Shown here piece by piece: positions 16,483 through 23,022 of a stretch of 31,531 nucleotides of DNA (position 1 is the stretch's first letter; each line of letters opens with the position of its first letter). The DNA is from Trebonia sp. (lineage in GTDB: Bacteria > Actinomycetota > Actinomycetes > Streptosporangiales > Streptosporangiaceae), in NCBI GenBank assembly GCA_030038035.1, contig JASHPP010000611.1, positions 1-31,531 of the forward strand, read 5' to 3'. The notes beneath the pieces are model-generated. The model saw only the letters and a list, made by a program, of their open reading frames with translations, was not told where the DNA came from and ran no database searches. A program made the position numbers and the translations under genes.

Positions 16483-17403
16483 TTATAGGGGCGGGGCCTT
16501 GAAGAGCCCCGGGTCGACGTCGTTGAAGCTTTCCTTCGCGACGAGCTCGTTCATCGGGTTCGCCGTTCCCCACTGGTCCTGGACAGCCGGGTCGCGCATG
16601 TCGTAGATGTGCGGGTGCCAGCTGTCTTCGTCGAGTTCCTGAAGCTGGGTGGTGTACTCGATCGTGTTGCCTTGCGGATCGAGGAAGTAGCTGAAGGTGT
16701 TGTCGCCTGCCAGGTGCCGGCCCGGACCCCAGATGAACCGGGCGCCGGAGCGAATCACCCGCCCGCTGCCGCGCATGTACTCGTCCAGGCCGCGCATCTC
16801 GAACGAGATGTGGTGCACTGACACGTGCGGGCCGCGGGCGATCGCGAAGCTGTGGTGGCGCGGGTTGCAGCGCATGAAGTGCATGACGCCGCGGAGGGTG
16901 TCCGACAGCCGGAAGTCGAGGTGGCTGGCGTACCAGTCCCGCGTCGCGTCGATGTCGGAAGAATTCAGCACCACGTGCGACAGGCGGACCGGGATCGCCT
17001 CCTTCTCCTCGACCAGCCGGTGCGCGCGCACCGCCACATCGCAGGACACTTCGATCGTGCGGCCGTCGATGTCGAAGAACCTGAATCCGTAGCCGCCGCC
17101 GGGGGTGCCGACCGGGCCGGGCTCGCTGACCAGCCTCACCCCGGCCGCCGCCAGCCGCTGCGCGAGCTCGTCGACGTGCGCGCGGCTGGCCGCGCCGAAC
17201 GCGATAAGGTCGAGCCGCTTGCCGCCCTCGCGCAGCCGCAGCACGTACTGCTCCGGCGAGCCTTCGGCGGCGAGGAACGCGACCCCGGTATCGCCGCCGG
17301 TCTGGGTAAGCCCCCAGACGCTCGTGTAGAAGTCGAGTTGCTTCGCGTAATCCGGGACGGCGATGTCGACGTGGCGAAGGTGGGTGATGAGCCCTTCAGG
17401 CAT
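16483..17403 (-). CDS. VOC family extradiol-type ring-cleavage dioxygenase
   Basis: A 306-aa protein with two VOC domains, the length and layout of type I extradiol dioxygenases (2,3-dihydroxybiphenyl or catechol 2,3-dioxygenase). The Fe(II) facial triad can be read in the C-terminal domain as His143 (LSHVVLNSSD), His197 or 198 (VHHISFEM) and Glu249 (GNTIEYTT). Meta-cleavage of a catechol-like intermediate is therefore expected. The frame is open upstream, but ATG 17403, with GAGAGG in front, is where similarity begins; it overlaps the stop of the FAH gene by 8 nt. The pairing of this gene with an FAH-family hydrolase, just after the operon promoter, is typical of meta-cleavage pathways. The catechol substrate itself is unknown. 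Confidence 0.87.
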   Translation of the reverse strand: MPEGLITHLRHVDIAVPDYAKQLDFYTSVWGLTQTGGDTGVAFLAAEGSPEQYVLRLREGGKRLDLIAFGAASRAHVDELAQRLAAAGVRLVSEPGPVGTPGGGYGFRFFDIDGRTIEVSCDVAVRAHRLVEEKEAIPVRLSHVVLNSSDIDATRDWYASHLDFRLSDTLRGVMHFMRCNPRHHSFAIARGPHVSVHHISFEMRGLDEYMRGSGRVIRSGARFIWGPGRHLAGDNTFSYFLDPQGNTIEYTTQLQELDEDSWHPHIYDMRDPAVQDQWGTANPMNELVAKESFNDVDPGLFKAPPL

Positions 17404-18349
17404 GTGTGGTGACCCTCTCGCTAACACAGGTGTTCCGCTGGCGGCCGAGGCCGGTGATCTCCGCCTCCATGACGTCGCCGGGCGCGAGGAAGACACCCCA
17501 GTGTGCGCCGTTCCCGGCGGGCGAGCCGGTGAGCAGCAGGTCCCCCGGCGACAGCGGGACCAGCGCGGAGGCGTAGGACACCAGCCGCGGGACGTCGAAG
17601 ATCATGTCCTTGGCCAGTTCGTGCTGCCGGACGACGCCGTTGTGCCGCAGCGTGATCAACATGTCGGCCGGGTCGCCGGCGAAGGCCGTCGGCACCAGGT
17701 AGGGCCCGGTGGGCAGGAATGTGGGCCGGTTCTTCGCCCGTGTCCAGTCGGTGCCAATCCGCTGCAGGTCCGGCCGGTACACCAGGTCCCTGGTGGTGAT
17801 GTCGTTGCAGATCGTGTAGCCGGCGACGCATCCCATCGCGTCGTCGCGGCTGACCCGCCGGACGGGCTTGGCGATCACCACCGCGATTTCCAGCTCCCAG
17901 TCGTGCCTGGTGCCCTCGACTGGGAGGACCACGTCGTCGGCGGGCCCGCACATCGCACTCGGCAGCCCGGTGAAAATGTACGGCTCGCCGGTCGCGGCGC
18001 GGGCATCCATGAGCGCCTCCGCCTCGGCCCGGTCCCCGCCCTCGGCGACGTGCAGGTCGATCACGTGCTGCCGGTAGTTGGCGCCGGACTGCAGGATCTG
18101 CCCAGGGCGGACCGGGGGCAGCACGCGCAAGCCCTCCGCAAGCGGGCGCCAGTCACGGCCACCGCCGTCGCCTGCGGCCAGCTCGCCGAGCCAGGCCAGG
18201 GCGGCGTCCCAGTCGCGCAGCAGCGCCCCGGTGTCCGCGCCGATCTCGCGCACCCGCTCGCCAGCAACCAGGCCGGCGAACTCGCGGCGGCCGTCGGCGA
18301 ACATGCCCACCGCGAACGGGCCCGCGTGGCTGCCCGGGGTGTACGCCAC
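17396..18349 (-). CDS. Fumarylacetoacetate hydrolase (FAH) family protein
   Basis: A 317-aa FAH-family enzyme, first gene of the large operon. The metal triad is visible as Glu152 and Glu154 (DWELEIAVV) and Asp183 (ICNDITTRD); HDWELE and TGSPAGNG are also characteristic. FAH proteins hydrolyse C-C bonds of ring-cleavage products, hydrate or decarboxylate 2-oxo-dienoates, or act on acylpyruvates. I chose GTG 18349 because GGGGAG lies 8 nt upstream; the GTG two codons earlier (18355) would directly abut that ribosome-binding site. Next to the extradiol-type gene, it likely processes the meta-cleavage product or its dienoate. Confidence 0.9.
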   Translation of the reverse strand: MAYTPGSHAGPFAVGMFADGRREFAGLVAGERVREIGADTGALLRDWDAALAWLGELAAGDGGGRDWRPLAEGLRVLPPVRPGQILQSGANYRQHVIDLHVAEGGDRAEAEALMDARAATGEPYIFTGLPSAMCGPADDVVLPVEGTRHDWELEIAVVIAKPVRRVSRDDAMGCVAGYTICNDITTRDLVYRPDLQRIGTDWTRAKNRPTFLPTGPYLVPTAFAGDPADMLITLRHNGVVRQHELAKDMIFDVPRLVSYASALVPLSPGDLLLTGSPAGNGAHWGVFLAPGDVMEAEITGLGRQRNTCVSERVTTHA

Positions 18350-18382
18350 GGCCACCTCCCCGCCGTCCGATCAGTTGCCGGA

Positions 18383-18410
18383 ATCGTAAGAGCGGGCCTG
18401 TGACCTGCAA
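18383..18410 (-). promoter_or_regulatory. Predicted promoter of the large catabolic operon
   Basis: On the minus strand a -35-like TTGCAG (18410-18405) and a -10-like TACGAT (18388-18383) are separated by 16 bp, placing the transcription start near 18376, about 27 nt before the FAH start codon. The weak -35 is what an activator-dependent promoter would show. A LysR-type candidate operator lies just upstream. Confidence 0.45.
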
Positions 18411-18421
18411 AATATCGATCA

Positions 18422-18435
18422 CCAATACCTGGCAT
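18422..18435 (+). promoter_or_regulatory. Candidate LysR operator, copy 1 (large operon)
   Basis: CCAATACCTGGCAT fits CCAATnnCTGGCAT at all 12 fixed positions. It is overlapped by ATCACCAA (18418-18425), an 8-mer also found beside the copy at 24881 and the weak copy at 21897. Its centre lies about 52 bp upstream of the predicted start of the FAH-led operon, the classic position for a LysR recognition site. Confidence 0.6.
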
Positions 18436-18446
18436 GAGCAGCCAGG

Positions 18447-19358
18447 TCACAATGGGGCGGCCACCTCCGCGGCGATCGACCGCAGCCAGCGCAGCGCCTG
18501 GTCGCCGCTGCGGGTGGGGTGCCACCACACGGCCTCGACCAGCTCGATGGTCCCGAACGGCGGCTCGCACACCGTCACCCCTGCGGTGCCTGCTACCCGC
18601 CTGGCCAGCCGTTCGGGGACGACCGCGACCAGATCGGTCCCGGCCACCACGAACGGCAGCGGCAGCCAGCCGACCGTGGTCACCTGGACGTGGCGCGGGA
18701 CGCCGAGCACCGTGAGCGCCAGTTCCGCCTGATTGAGCACCTCCCGTTGCCCGAACGTGGCGACGGCTTGCGGCAGTTCACCGAAGTCGGCCAGGCTGAG
18801 GGCGCCGCCAACCAGCCGCAGGTTGCCCGGGTCGATGAGGCACACGTACCTGTCGCGGAAGATTTCCTCCGACTCCCCTGGAAACGGGAAGCCCAGCGGG
18901 GCGATCATCAGGTCGTGCTGGAGCAGGCCCCGGTCGGTCTCGTGCATGTCGGGGGGGATCGGATTCACCGTCAGCCCGACCCCAGGGGCCAGCTCCTGCA
19001 CCCGCCGGAGCAGCGGGTCGACCAGCACGGTGACCGCGTAATCGGACATCGCCAGCGAGAACGTCCTCGTGCTCGTCGCCGGATCGAACTCCGGCCGCGC
19101 CTCCAGCGTCCGCTCCACCTGGCGCAGCGCGTCACGGACGTCGGGCAGCAGCCCCTCGGCCAGCGGTGTCAGCCGGTACTGGCGGCCGTCCCGCACGAGC
19201 AGCTCGTCGCCGAAGTGACGGCGCAGCCTGGCCAGCGCCGCGCTCATCGCGGGCTGGCTCATGTTGGTCTTCTCCCCGGCCCGCGTCAGGTTCCGCTCCT
19301 CAAGCAGCGCGCCAAGCGCGATAAGAAGGTTGAGGTCGATCGAGGAGACGCCCGCCAT
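18447..19358 (-). CDS. LysR family transcriptional regulator
   Basis: A 303-aa LysR regulator. The winged helix lies at about residues 5-65: SSIDLNLLIALGALLEERN, then MSQPAMSAALARLRRHFGD and ELLVRDGRQYRLTPLAEGL. The rest is a periplasmic-binding-protein-like effector domain with SLAMSDYAVTVLVDPLLRRV and a C-terminal PFVVAGTDLVAVVPERLA, resembling the NodD/LinR-like subgroup that senses aromatic or chlorinated compounds. ATG 19358 has GGAG about 7 nt upstream; the longer open frame is not coding-like. It is divergent from and closely similar to the gene at 19428 and lies directly upstream of the large operon on the same strand, so read-through could add to its expression. It is a likely activator of the locus. 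Confidence 0.92.
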   Translation of the reverse strand: MAGVSSIDLNLLIALGALLEERNLTRAGEKTNMSQPAMSAALARLRRHFGDELLVRDGRQYRLTPLAEGLLPDVRDALRQVERTLEARPEFDPATSTRTFSLAMSDYAVTVLVDPLLRRVQELAPGVGLTVNPIPPDMHETDRGLLQHDLMIAPLGFPFPGESEEIFRDRYVCLIDPGNLRLVGGALSLADFGELPQAVATFGQREVLNQAELALTVLGVPRHVQVTTVGWLPLPFVVAGTDLVAVVPERLARRVAGTAGVTVCEPPFGTIELVEAVWWHPTRSGDQALRWLRSIAAEVAAPL

Positions 19359-19376
19359 GGAGAAGCTCCGCCTCCA

Positions 19377-19404
19377 ATTACAGTCCGGTAAACAACTCGT
19401 GACA
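19377..19404 (-). promoter_or_regulatory. Predicted promoter of the minus-strand LysR gene
   Basis: A good -10, TGTAAT (19382-19377 on the minus strand), lies 16 bp from a poor -35, TGTCAC (19404-19399). The start would be near 19370, 12 nt before the ATG. The candidate operator centred at about 19424 is then near -54, matching the geometry in front of the large operon. Confidence 0.45.
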
Positions 19405-19417
19405 TTTTCCCAGGTAA

Positions 19418-19431
19418 ATGCCAGCATATGG
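19418..19431 (-). promoter_or_regulatory. Candidate LysR operator, copy 2 (divergent regulators)
   Basis: On the minus strand CCATATGCTGGCAT matches 10 of 12 fixed positions of the motif. It is embedded in an imperfect palindrome with arms ATGCC and GGCAT (19418-19435). It lies between the two LysR genes and covers the first ATG (19428) of the plus-strand one, so binding could both activate the minus-strand gene and repress the plus-strand gene, or the true start of the latter is ATG 19434. Confidence 0.5.
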
Positions 19432-20360
19432 GCATGCCGCTCGGAGGCGTCGATCTCAACCTGCTCGTGACATTGCGAGCGCTTCTCGAGGAGGAGAACG
19501 TCACGCACGCCGGAGCGCGGCTCGGCCTGAGCCAGCCCTCGATGTCGATCGCGCTCGGCCGGCTTCGGCGCCACTACAAGGACGAGTTGCTGGTCAGGAA
19601 CGGGCGGGACTACTGCCTGACGCCGCTGGCGAAGTCGCTGCTACCCGCGGTGTCGGAGTCGCTGCGGCTGGTGGACGCGGCCTTCGGACGGACCGAGACG
19701 TTCGTGCCCGGCAAGAGCGAGCAGGTCTTCAGCATCACGCTGTCGGACTACGCGGTGACCGTGCTCATCGAGCCGCTGCTGCGCCGGGTGCACGAGCAGG
19801 CCCCGATGGTGGGGCTGCGATTGTCGCCGATCCCGCGGGACATGCAGGACAGCGACCGGCGGCTGCGCGAGCACGACCTGCTCATCGGCCCAATGGGGTT
19901 CGCCTTTCCCGGCGAGTCCGAGGTGCTGTTCCGCGACCGGTTCGTGTGTGTGGTGGATCCGGCCAACCCCCGGCTGCGGGACGGCTGGCTGTCGCTCGAG
20001 GACATCGGCGCGCTGCCGCAGGCGGCTGCCTCATTCGGCCATGGCGGGCTGAACCCGCCCGAGCGGGTACTTGACGAACTCGGCGTGCGGCGGCGGGTAC
20101 AGGTCCGGGTCACCGGGTGGCTGCCGCTGCCGTTCGTCGTCGCCGGGACGGACCTCTTGGCGATCGTCCCCGAGCGGCTGGCTCGCCGGGTGGCGGACCC
20201 GGCGGGGGTGCTCGTGGTGGAGCCGCCGTTCGGCACCGTGGAACTGATCGAGGCCGCCTGGTGGCACCCCACCCGGTCCGCCGACCCCGCGCTGTCCTGG
20301 CTGCGCGGAGTGCTGCGCGACACGGCGGGCGCGCTCAGCCCGGTACCGCGGCAGCGCTGA
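19428..20360 (+). CDS. LysR family transcriptional regulator (paralogue)
   Basis: A 310-aa LysR regulator closely related to its divergent neighbour. The helix-turn-helix is in residues 8-66 (VDLNLLVTLRALLEEENVTH, then LSQPSMSIALGRLRRHYKD), and the effector domain shares ITLSDYAVTVLIEPLLRRVH and LPFVVAGTDLLAIVPERLAR with the other protein, indicating an old tandem/inverted duplication. Neither ATG 19428 nor ATG 19434 has a Shine-Dalgarno sequence; a TAAATG hexamer 7 nt before 19428 would allow a leaderless message. The second start would remove the overlap with the operator. The pair may heterodimerise or respond to two different pathway intermediates. Confidence 0.92.
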   Translation: MGMPLGGVDLNLLVTLRALLEEENVTHAGARLGLSQPSMSIALGRLRRHYKDELLVRNGRDYCLTPLAKSLLPAVSESLRLVDAAFGRTETFVPGKSEQVFSITLSDYAVTVLIEPLLRRVHEQAPMVGLRLSPIPRDMQDSDRRLREHDLLIGPMGFAFPGESEVLFRDRFVCVVDPANPRLRDGWLSLEDIGALPQAAASFGHGGLNPPERVLDELGVRRRVQVRVTGWLPLPFVVAGTDLLAIVPERLARRVADPAGVLVVEPPFGTVELIEAAWWHPTRSADPALSWLRGVLRDTAGALSPVPRQR

Positions 20361-20399
20361 GCCGGATCGGGCGCGCCCCTCCGCGGTGAATTCCCATTG

Positions 20400-20413
20400 G
20401 CAATGCCTGACAT
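20400..20413 (+). promoter_or_regulatory. Candidate LysR operator, copy 3 (plus-strand SDR genes)
   Basis: GCAATGCCTGACAT matches 10 of 12 fixed positions of CCAATnnCTGGCAT. It lies in the 85-nt gap before the first plus-strand SDR gene, and CTGACA inside it resembles a -35 element. CCATTGGCA at 20395-20402 overlaps it and is shared with the copy at 24881. Confidence 0.5.
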
Positions 20414-20432
20414 AGCGGCGCCTGCTCGGTGT

Positions 20433-20438
20433 TACGTT
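20433..20438 (+). promoter_or_regulatory. Possible -10 element for a leaderless message
   Basis: TACGTT ends 7 nt before the ATG at 20446, which has no ribosome-binding site. That spacing would put the first transcribed base on the A of the start codon, as in the many leaderless mRNAs of actinomycetes. A CTGACA at 20407-20412 is 20 bp upstream, longer than ideal for a -35. Confidence 0.35.
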
Positions 20439-20445
20439 CCCGGTC

Positions 20446-21144
20446 ATGGGAGAACATGCGGGCCGGGTGGCCGTGATCACCGGCGGCGCGGGCGCCATCG
20501 GCGGCGCGATCGCGGCGGAACTGGCCGCCCGCGGGCATACCGTGGCGGTCCTCGACCAGGCCGGCGACCCGCCGGTCGACCTGTCTGTCGCTGACCAGGT
20601 GCACGCCGCCGCCGCCGCCGTGCTGCGCGCGCACGGCCGCTGCGACGTGCTGGTGCACGCCGCGGCCGCCTTCGACAAGGCGGACCTGGCCGCGGTAGAC
20701 CTAGCCGGCTGGCGGCGGGTCCAGGCGGTCAACGTGGAGGCGGCGCTGCTGCTGGCCCAGGCGTTCGCTCCTGGCATGGCGGCGCGCGGTTTCGGCCGGA
20801 TCATCTTCATAGCCTCCGACACCGTCTGGTCGCCGCCCGCCGGTGACATGCTCGCCTACATCACCAGCAAGGGCGCGCTGATCGCGCTGGCCAGGACCCT
20901 CGCCGTCGGACTCGGCGGGGACGAAATCGCGGTCACCTGCGTCGCGCCCGGGCTGACCGACACCCCCGCCGCCCGGGTCGGCCAGCCCGCCGCGCTGTTC
21001 GAGGACGTGGTATCCCGCCAGGCGCTGCCGCGCCCGCTGGCGCCCGGCGACGTGGCCGCCACGGTGGCGTTCCTCGCCTCGGACGCCGCCGCCGCGCTCA
21101 CCGGCCAGACGCTGTGCGTGGATGGAGGGCTGATTCCGCGATGA
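20446..21144 (+). CDS. SDR family oxidoreductase
   Basis: A 232-aa short-chain dehydrogenase with cofactor loop TGGAGAIGGAIA near residues 13-24 and catalytic YITSK. The usual NNAG motif is replaced by VHAAA, which is tolerated in divergent SDRs but suggests an altered role. The C-terminal GQTLCVDGG is typical. No Shine-Dalgarno sequence precedes ATG 20446; a leaderless transcript is plausible. Its stop overlaps the next SDR gene (ATGA), so the two are co-translated. Likely an alcohol/ketone or cis-diol dehydrogenase step of the pathway, inferred from the operator it shares with the large operon. Confidence 0.88.
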   Translation: MGEHAGRVAVITGGAGAIGGAIAAELAARGHTVAVLDQAGDPPVDLSVADQVHAAAAAVLRAHGRCDVLVHAAAAFDKADLAAVDLAGWRRVQAVNVEAALLLAQAFAPGMAARGFGRIIFIASDTVWSPPAGDMLAYITSKGALIALARTLAVGLGGDEIAVTCVAPGLTDTPAARVGQPAALFEDVVSRQALPRPLAPGDVAATVAFLASDAAAALTGQTLCVDGGLIPR

Positions 21145-21878
21145 CCTCGGCAAACGCACGGGTGGCGATCGTCACCGGGGGGGTCGGCGGCCTCGGCGGC
21201 GCGATCACGGCGCGGCTGCGCGCCGACGGATTCCGCGTGGCGATCGCGGACATCGACGCCCCCACCGCGGCCGACTCCGGGCCGGGGACGGAGCAGACGC
21301 TGATGGTGCGAGTCGACGTGACCGACCCGGACTCCGCCGCGGCGATGCGCGACGCCGTGCTCGGCCGGTGGGGCCGCGTCGACGTCCTAGTCAACAACGC
21401 CGGCATCGCCGGCCCGACCGCGCCGGTGACCGCCTACCCGCCAGGCGCCTGGCAGCGGGTGATCATGGTCAACCTCGTCGGCGTGTTCCACTGCACCCGC
21501 GCCTGCCTGCCGCCGATGATCGCCGGAGGCTACGGCCGGGTCGTGAACATCGCCTCAATCGCGGGGAAGGACGGCAATCCGGACATGTCCGCATACTCCG
21601 CGTCCAAGGCCGGCGTGATCGCCTTCACCAAGTCAGTGGGCAAGGAGACGGCCAAGACCGGTGTCCTGGTGAACTGCGTCGTGCCAGGAGTGATCGACGC
21701 TGGCCTCACCGACAAGGCGCCGGAAGAGGAGCGGCGGCTGTTTCTGTCGCGCATCCCGATGGGCCGCATGGGCCGACCGCAGGAACTGGCTGAGCTCGTG
21801 TCCTGGCTCGCCTCCGAGCGATGCTCGTTCAGCACCGGCGCGACGTTCGACCTGTCCGGTGGGCGCGCGGTCTACTGA
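21141..21878 (+). CDS. SDR family NAD(P)-dependent oxidoreductase
   Basis: A 245-aa classical SDR: TGGVGGLG cofactor loop at about residues 12-19, LVNNAGIAG, the Ser of NIASIAG and catalytic YSASK are all present, with GATFDLSGG near the end. ATG 21141 overlaps the stop of the preceding SDR gene; the open frame reaching further upstream lies inside that gene and is discarded. Resembles FabG-like and diol-dehydrogenase SDRs; no specific substrate can be assigned. It is the second gene of the plus-strand unit. Confidence 0.9.
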   Translation: MTSANARVAIVTGGVGGLGGAITARLRADGFRVAIADIDAPTAADSGPGTEQTLMVRVDVTDPDSAAAMRDAVLGRWGRVDVLVNNAGIAGPTAPVTAYPPGAWQRVIMVNLVGVFHCTRACLPPMIAGGYGRVVNIASIAGKDGNPDMSAYSASKAGVIAFTKSVGKETAKTGVLVNCVVPGVIDAGLTDKAPEEERRLFLSRIPMGRMGRPQELAELVSWLASERCSFSTGATFDLSGGRAVY

Positions 21879-21896
21879 GCCGACGGCGCGCTGTGC

Positions 21897-21913
21897 ATAC
21901 CAGCCATCACCAA
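21897..21913 (+). promoter_or_regulatory. Weak candidate LysR operator, copy 5
   Basis: ATACCAGCCATCAC (21897-21910) matches 8 of 12 fixed positions of the inverted motif ATGCCAGnnATTGG and runs into ATCACCAA (21906-21913), the 8-mer found next to copies 1 and 4. It lies in the 124-nt gap before the truncated cupin and third SDR gene. Too degenerate to assert alone. Confidence 0.25.
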
Positions 21914-22002
21914 ACCCGATCGCTGGTGCACTGCCCGCGACGACCGCGCCGTGTTGAGATGAAGCCAAGCAATTGCCAGCAGCGATGAATGCGGAGCTTG
22001 CG

Positions 22003-22194
22003 ATGCCCTCCATTCCCCGCCGGGTCGTGACCGGCCATGACGAGCGCGGTGTGTCCGTGTTCGCCGCCGACGGGCCCGTGCCCGTGGTGCGCACCGCGCC
22101 GGACGGCGCGTTCACGGCGGACCTGATGCAGACACTCGGCACGGGGGTGCTTGGCGGACTGCTACACGACCCGATCCGAGCGCCGGAGGCATAG
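22003..22194 (+). pseudogene. Truncated cupin-type gene, N-terminal remnant
   Basis: A 63-codon frame from ATG 22003, which has GGAG 7 nt upstream. RRVVTGHDERGVSVFAADGP is the characteristic N-terminus of a family of small actinobacterial and proteobacterial cupin proteins of roughly 150-180 aa that is common in catabolic loci. After about residue 45 the match stops: the frame runs on as LMQTLGTGVLGGLL and ends at 22194 without the histidine-rich cupin barrel motifs. The gene thus appears to have lost its C-terminal two-thirds by deletion. It retains an ribosome-binding site and is followed after 3 nt by the next SDR, so it may still be translated as a leader peptide that couples that SDR. 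Identity is from recalled family features, not a search. Confidence 0.5.
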
Positions 22195-22197
22195 GCG

Positions 22198-22992
22198 ATG
22201 GACTGCGGACTGAGCGGCCGGACGGTCGTTGTCACCGGAGCCGCGCGCGGCCAGGGCGCCGCAGAGGCGGAGATCCTGGTCCGCGAGGGGGCGCGGGTTA
22301 TCGGCGCGGATGTCCTCGACAGCGAGGGCAGGGCACTGGCAGCCCGGCTGACGACGGCCGGCCCGGGCTCCATGGAGTACTGGCACCTGGACGTATCAAG
22401 CGAGGAACAGTGGGCCGGCCTGGCGGCACACCTGGCCGGCGGTCCGGTCCATGGGCTAGTCAACAACGCCGGCGTCCCCTACCGGGCGCGGCTGCTCGAC
22501 ATGGACCTGGCCGGCTGGGAGCGGGTCATCGGGATCAACCTCACCGGAGCCATGCTCGGCATCCGGACCATGGTCCCGCTGATGCCGGAAAACGATGACG
22601 CCGCGATCGTGAACATCGGCTCCATCGCAGGGCTGACCGCACACCACGCGCTCGCGTACACCGTCTCGAAGTGGGGCCTGCGCGGACTGACCCGGGTCGC
22701 GGCACTCGAGCTCGCCAGGCGCGGCATCCGGGTGAACGCGGTGCATCCCGGCCCGATCGACACGCCGATCCTGGATGGCGCCGATCCGGTGTTCGTCCAG
22801 GCCAGCGTGACGCAGACCCTCGCGGGCCGGGAGGGGCGCCCGGAGGAGGTCGCCGATGTGGTCGTCTTCCTGCTATCGGCCCGCGCATCGTACATCAACG
22901 GGGCGGAGATCCCAGTCGACGGCGGCCACACAGCGCACGGCGGCGCCAAGTCGATCACGGACGCGCTGGCCGTGGCTCACGGCACAAGGTAA
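22198..22992 (+). CDS. SDR family oxidoreductase
   Basis: A 264-aa classical SDR with TGAARGQGAAEA cofactor loop near residues 13-24, LVNNAGVPY, NIGSIAG and the catalytic YTVSK; GAEIPVDGG closes the core. The GQG variant of the loop resembles mycofactocin- or F420-era actinobacterial SDRs and 3-alpha/20-beta-hydroxysteroid dehydrogenase-like enzymes, but no firm assignment is possible. ATG 22198 follows a GGAGG that lies in the end of the truncated cupin frame. It is the last plus-strand gene and converges on the FAH gene at 23022. Confidence 0.9.
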   Translation: MDCGLSGRTVVVTGAARGQGAAEAEILVREGARVIGADVLDSEGRALAARLTTAGPGSMEYWHLDVSSEEQWAGLAAHLAGGPVHGLVNNAGVPYRARLLDMDLAGWERVIGINLTGAMLGIRTMVPLMPENDDAAIVNIGSIAGLTAHHALAYTVSKWGLRGLTRVAALELARRGIRVNAVHPGPIDTPILDGADPVFVQASVTQTLAGREGRPEEVADVVVFLLSARASYINGAEIPVDGGHTAHGGAKSITDALAVAHGTR

Positions 22993-22994
22993 CG

Positions 22995-23022
22995 CGCGGC
23001 CCGCGGCCCGCGGCCCGCGGCC
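22995..23022. repeat. Four tandem copies of CGCGGCC
   Basis: A perfect 7-bp unit repeated four times fills the 29-nt gap between the convergent SDR and FAH genes and ends at the last base of the FAH stop codon. Each unit boundary makes CCGCGG palindromes, so the RNA of either strand can fold; it may serve as a crude bidirectional terminator although no T-run follows. Confidence 0.8.

Noticed and set aside
21965..21985. GCAATTGCCAGC near the truncated cupin as another operator
   Set aside because: Only one half of the motif matches and the spacing to the second half is wrong.
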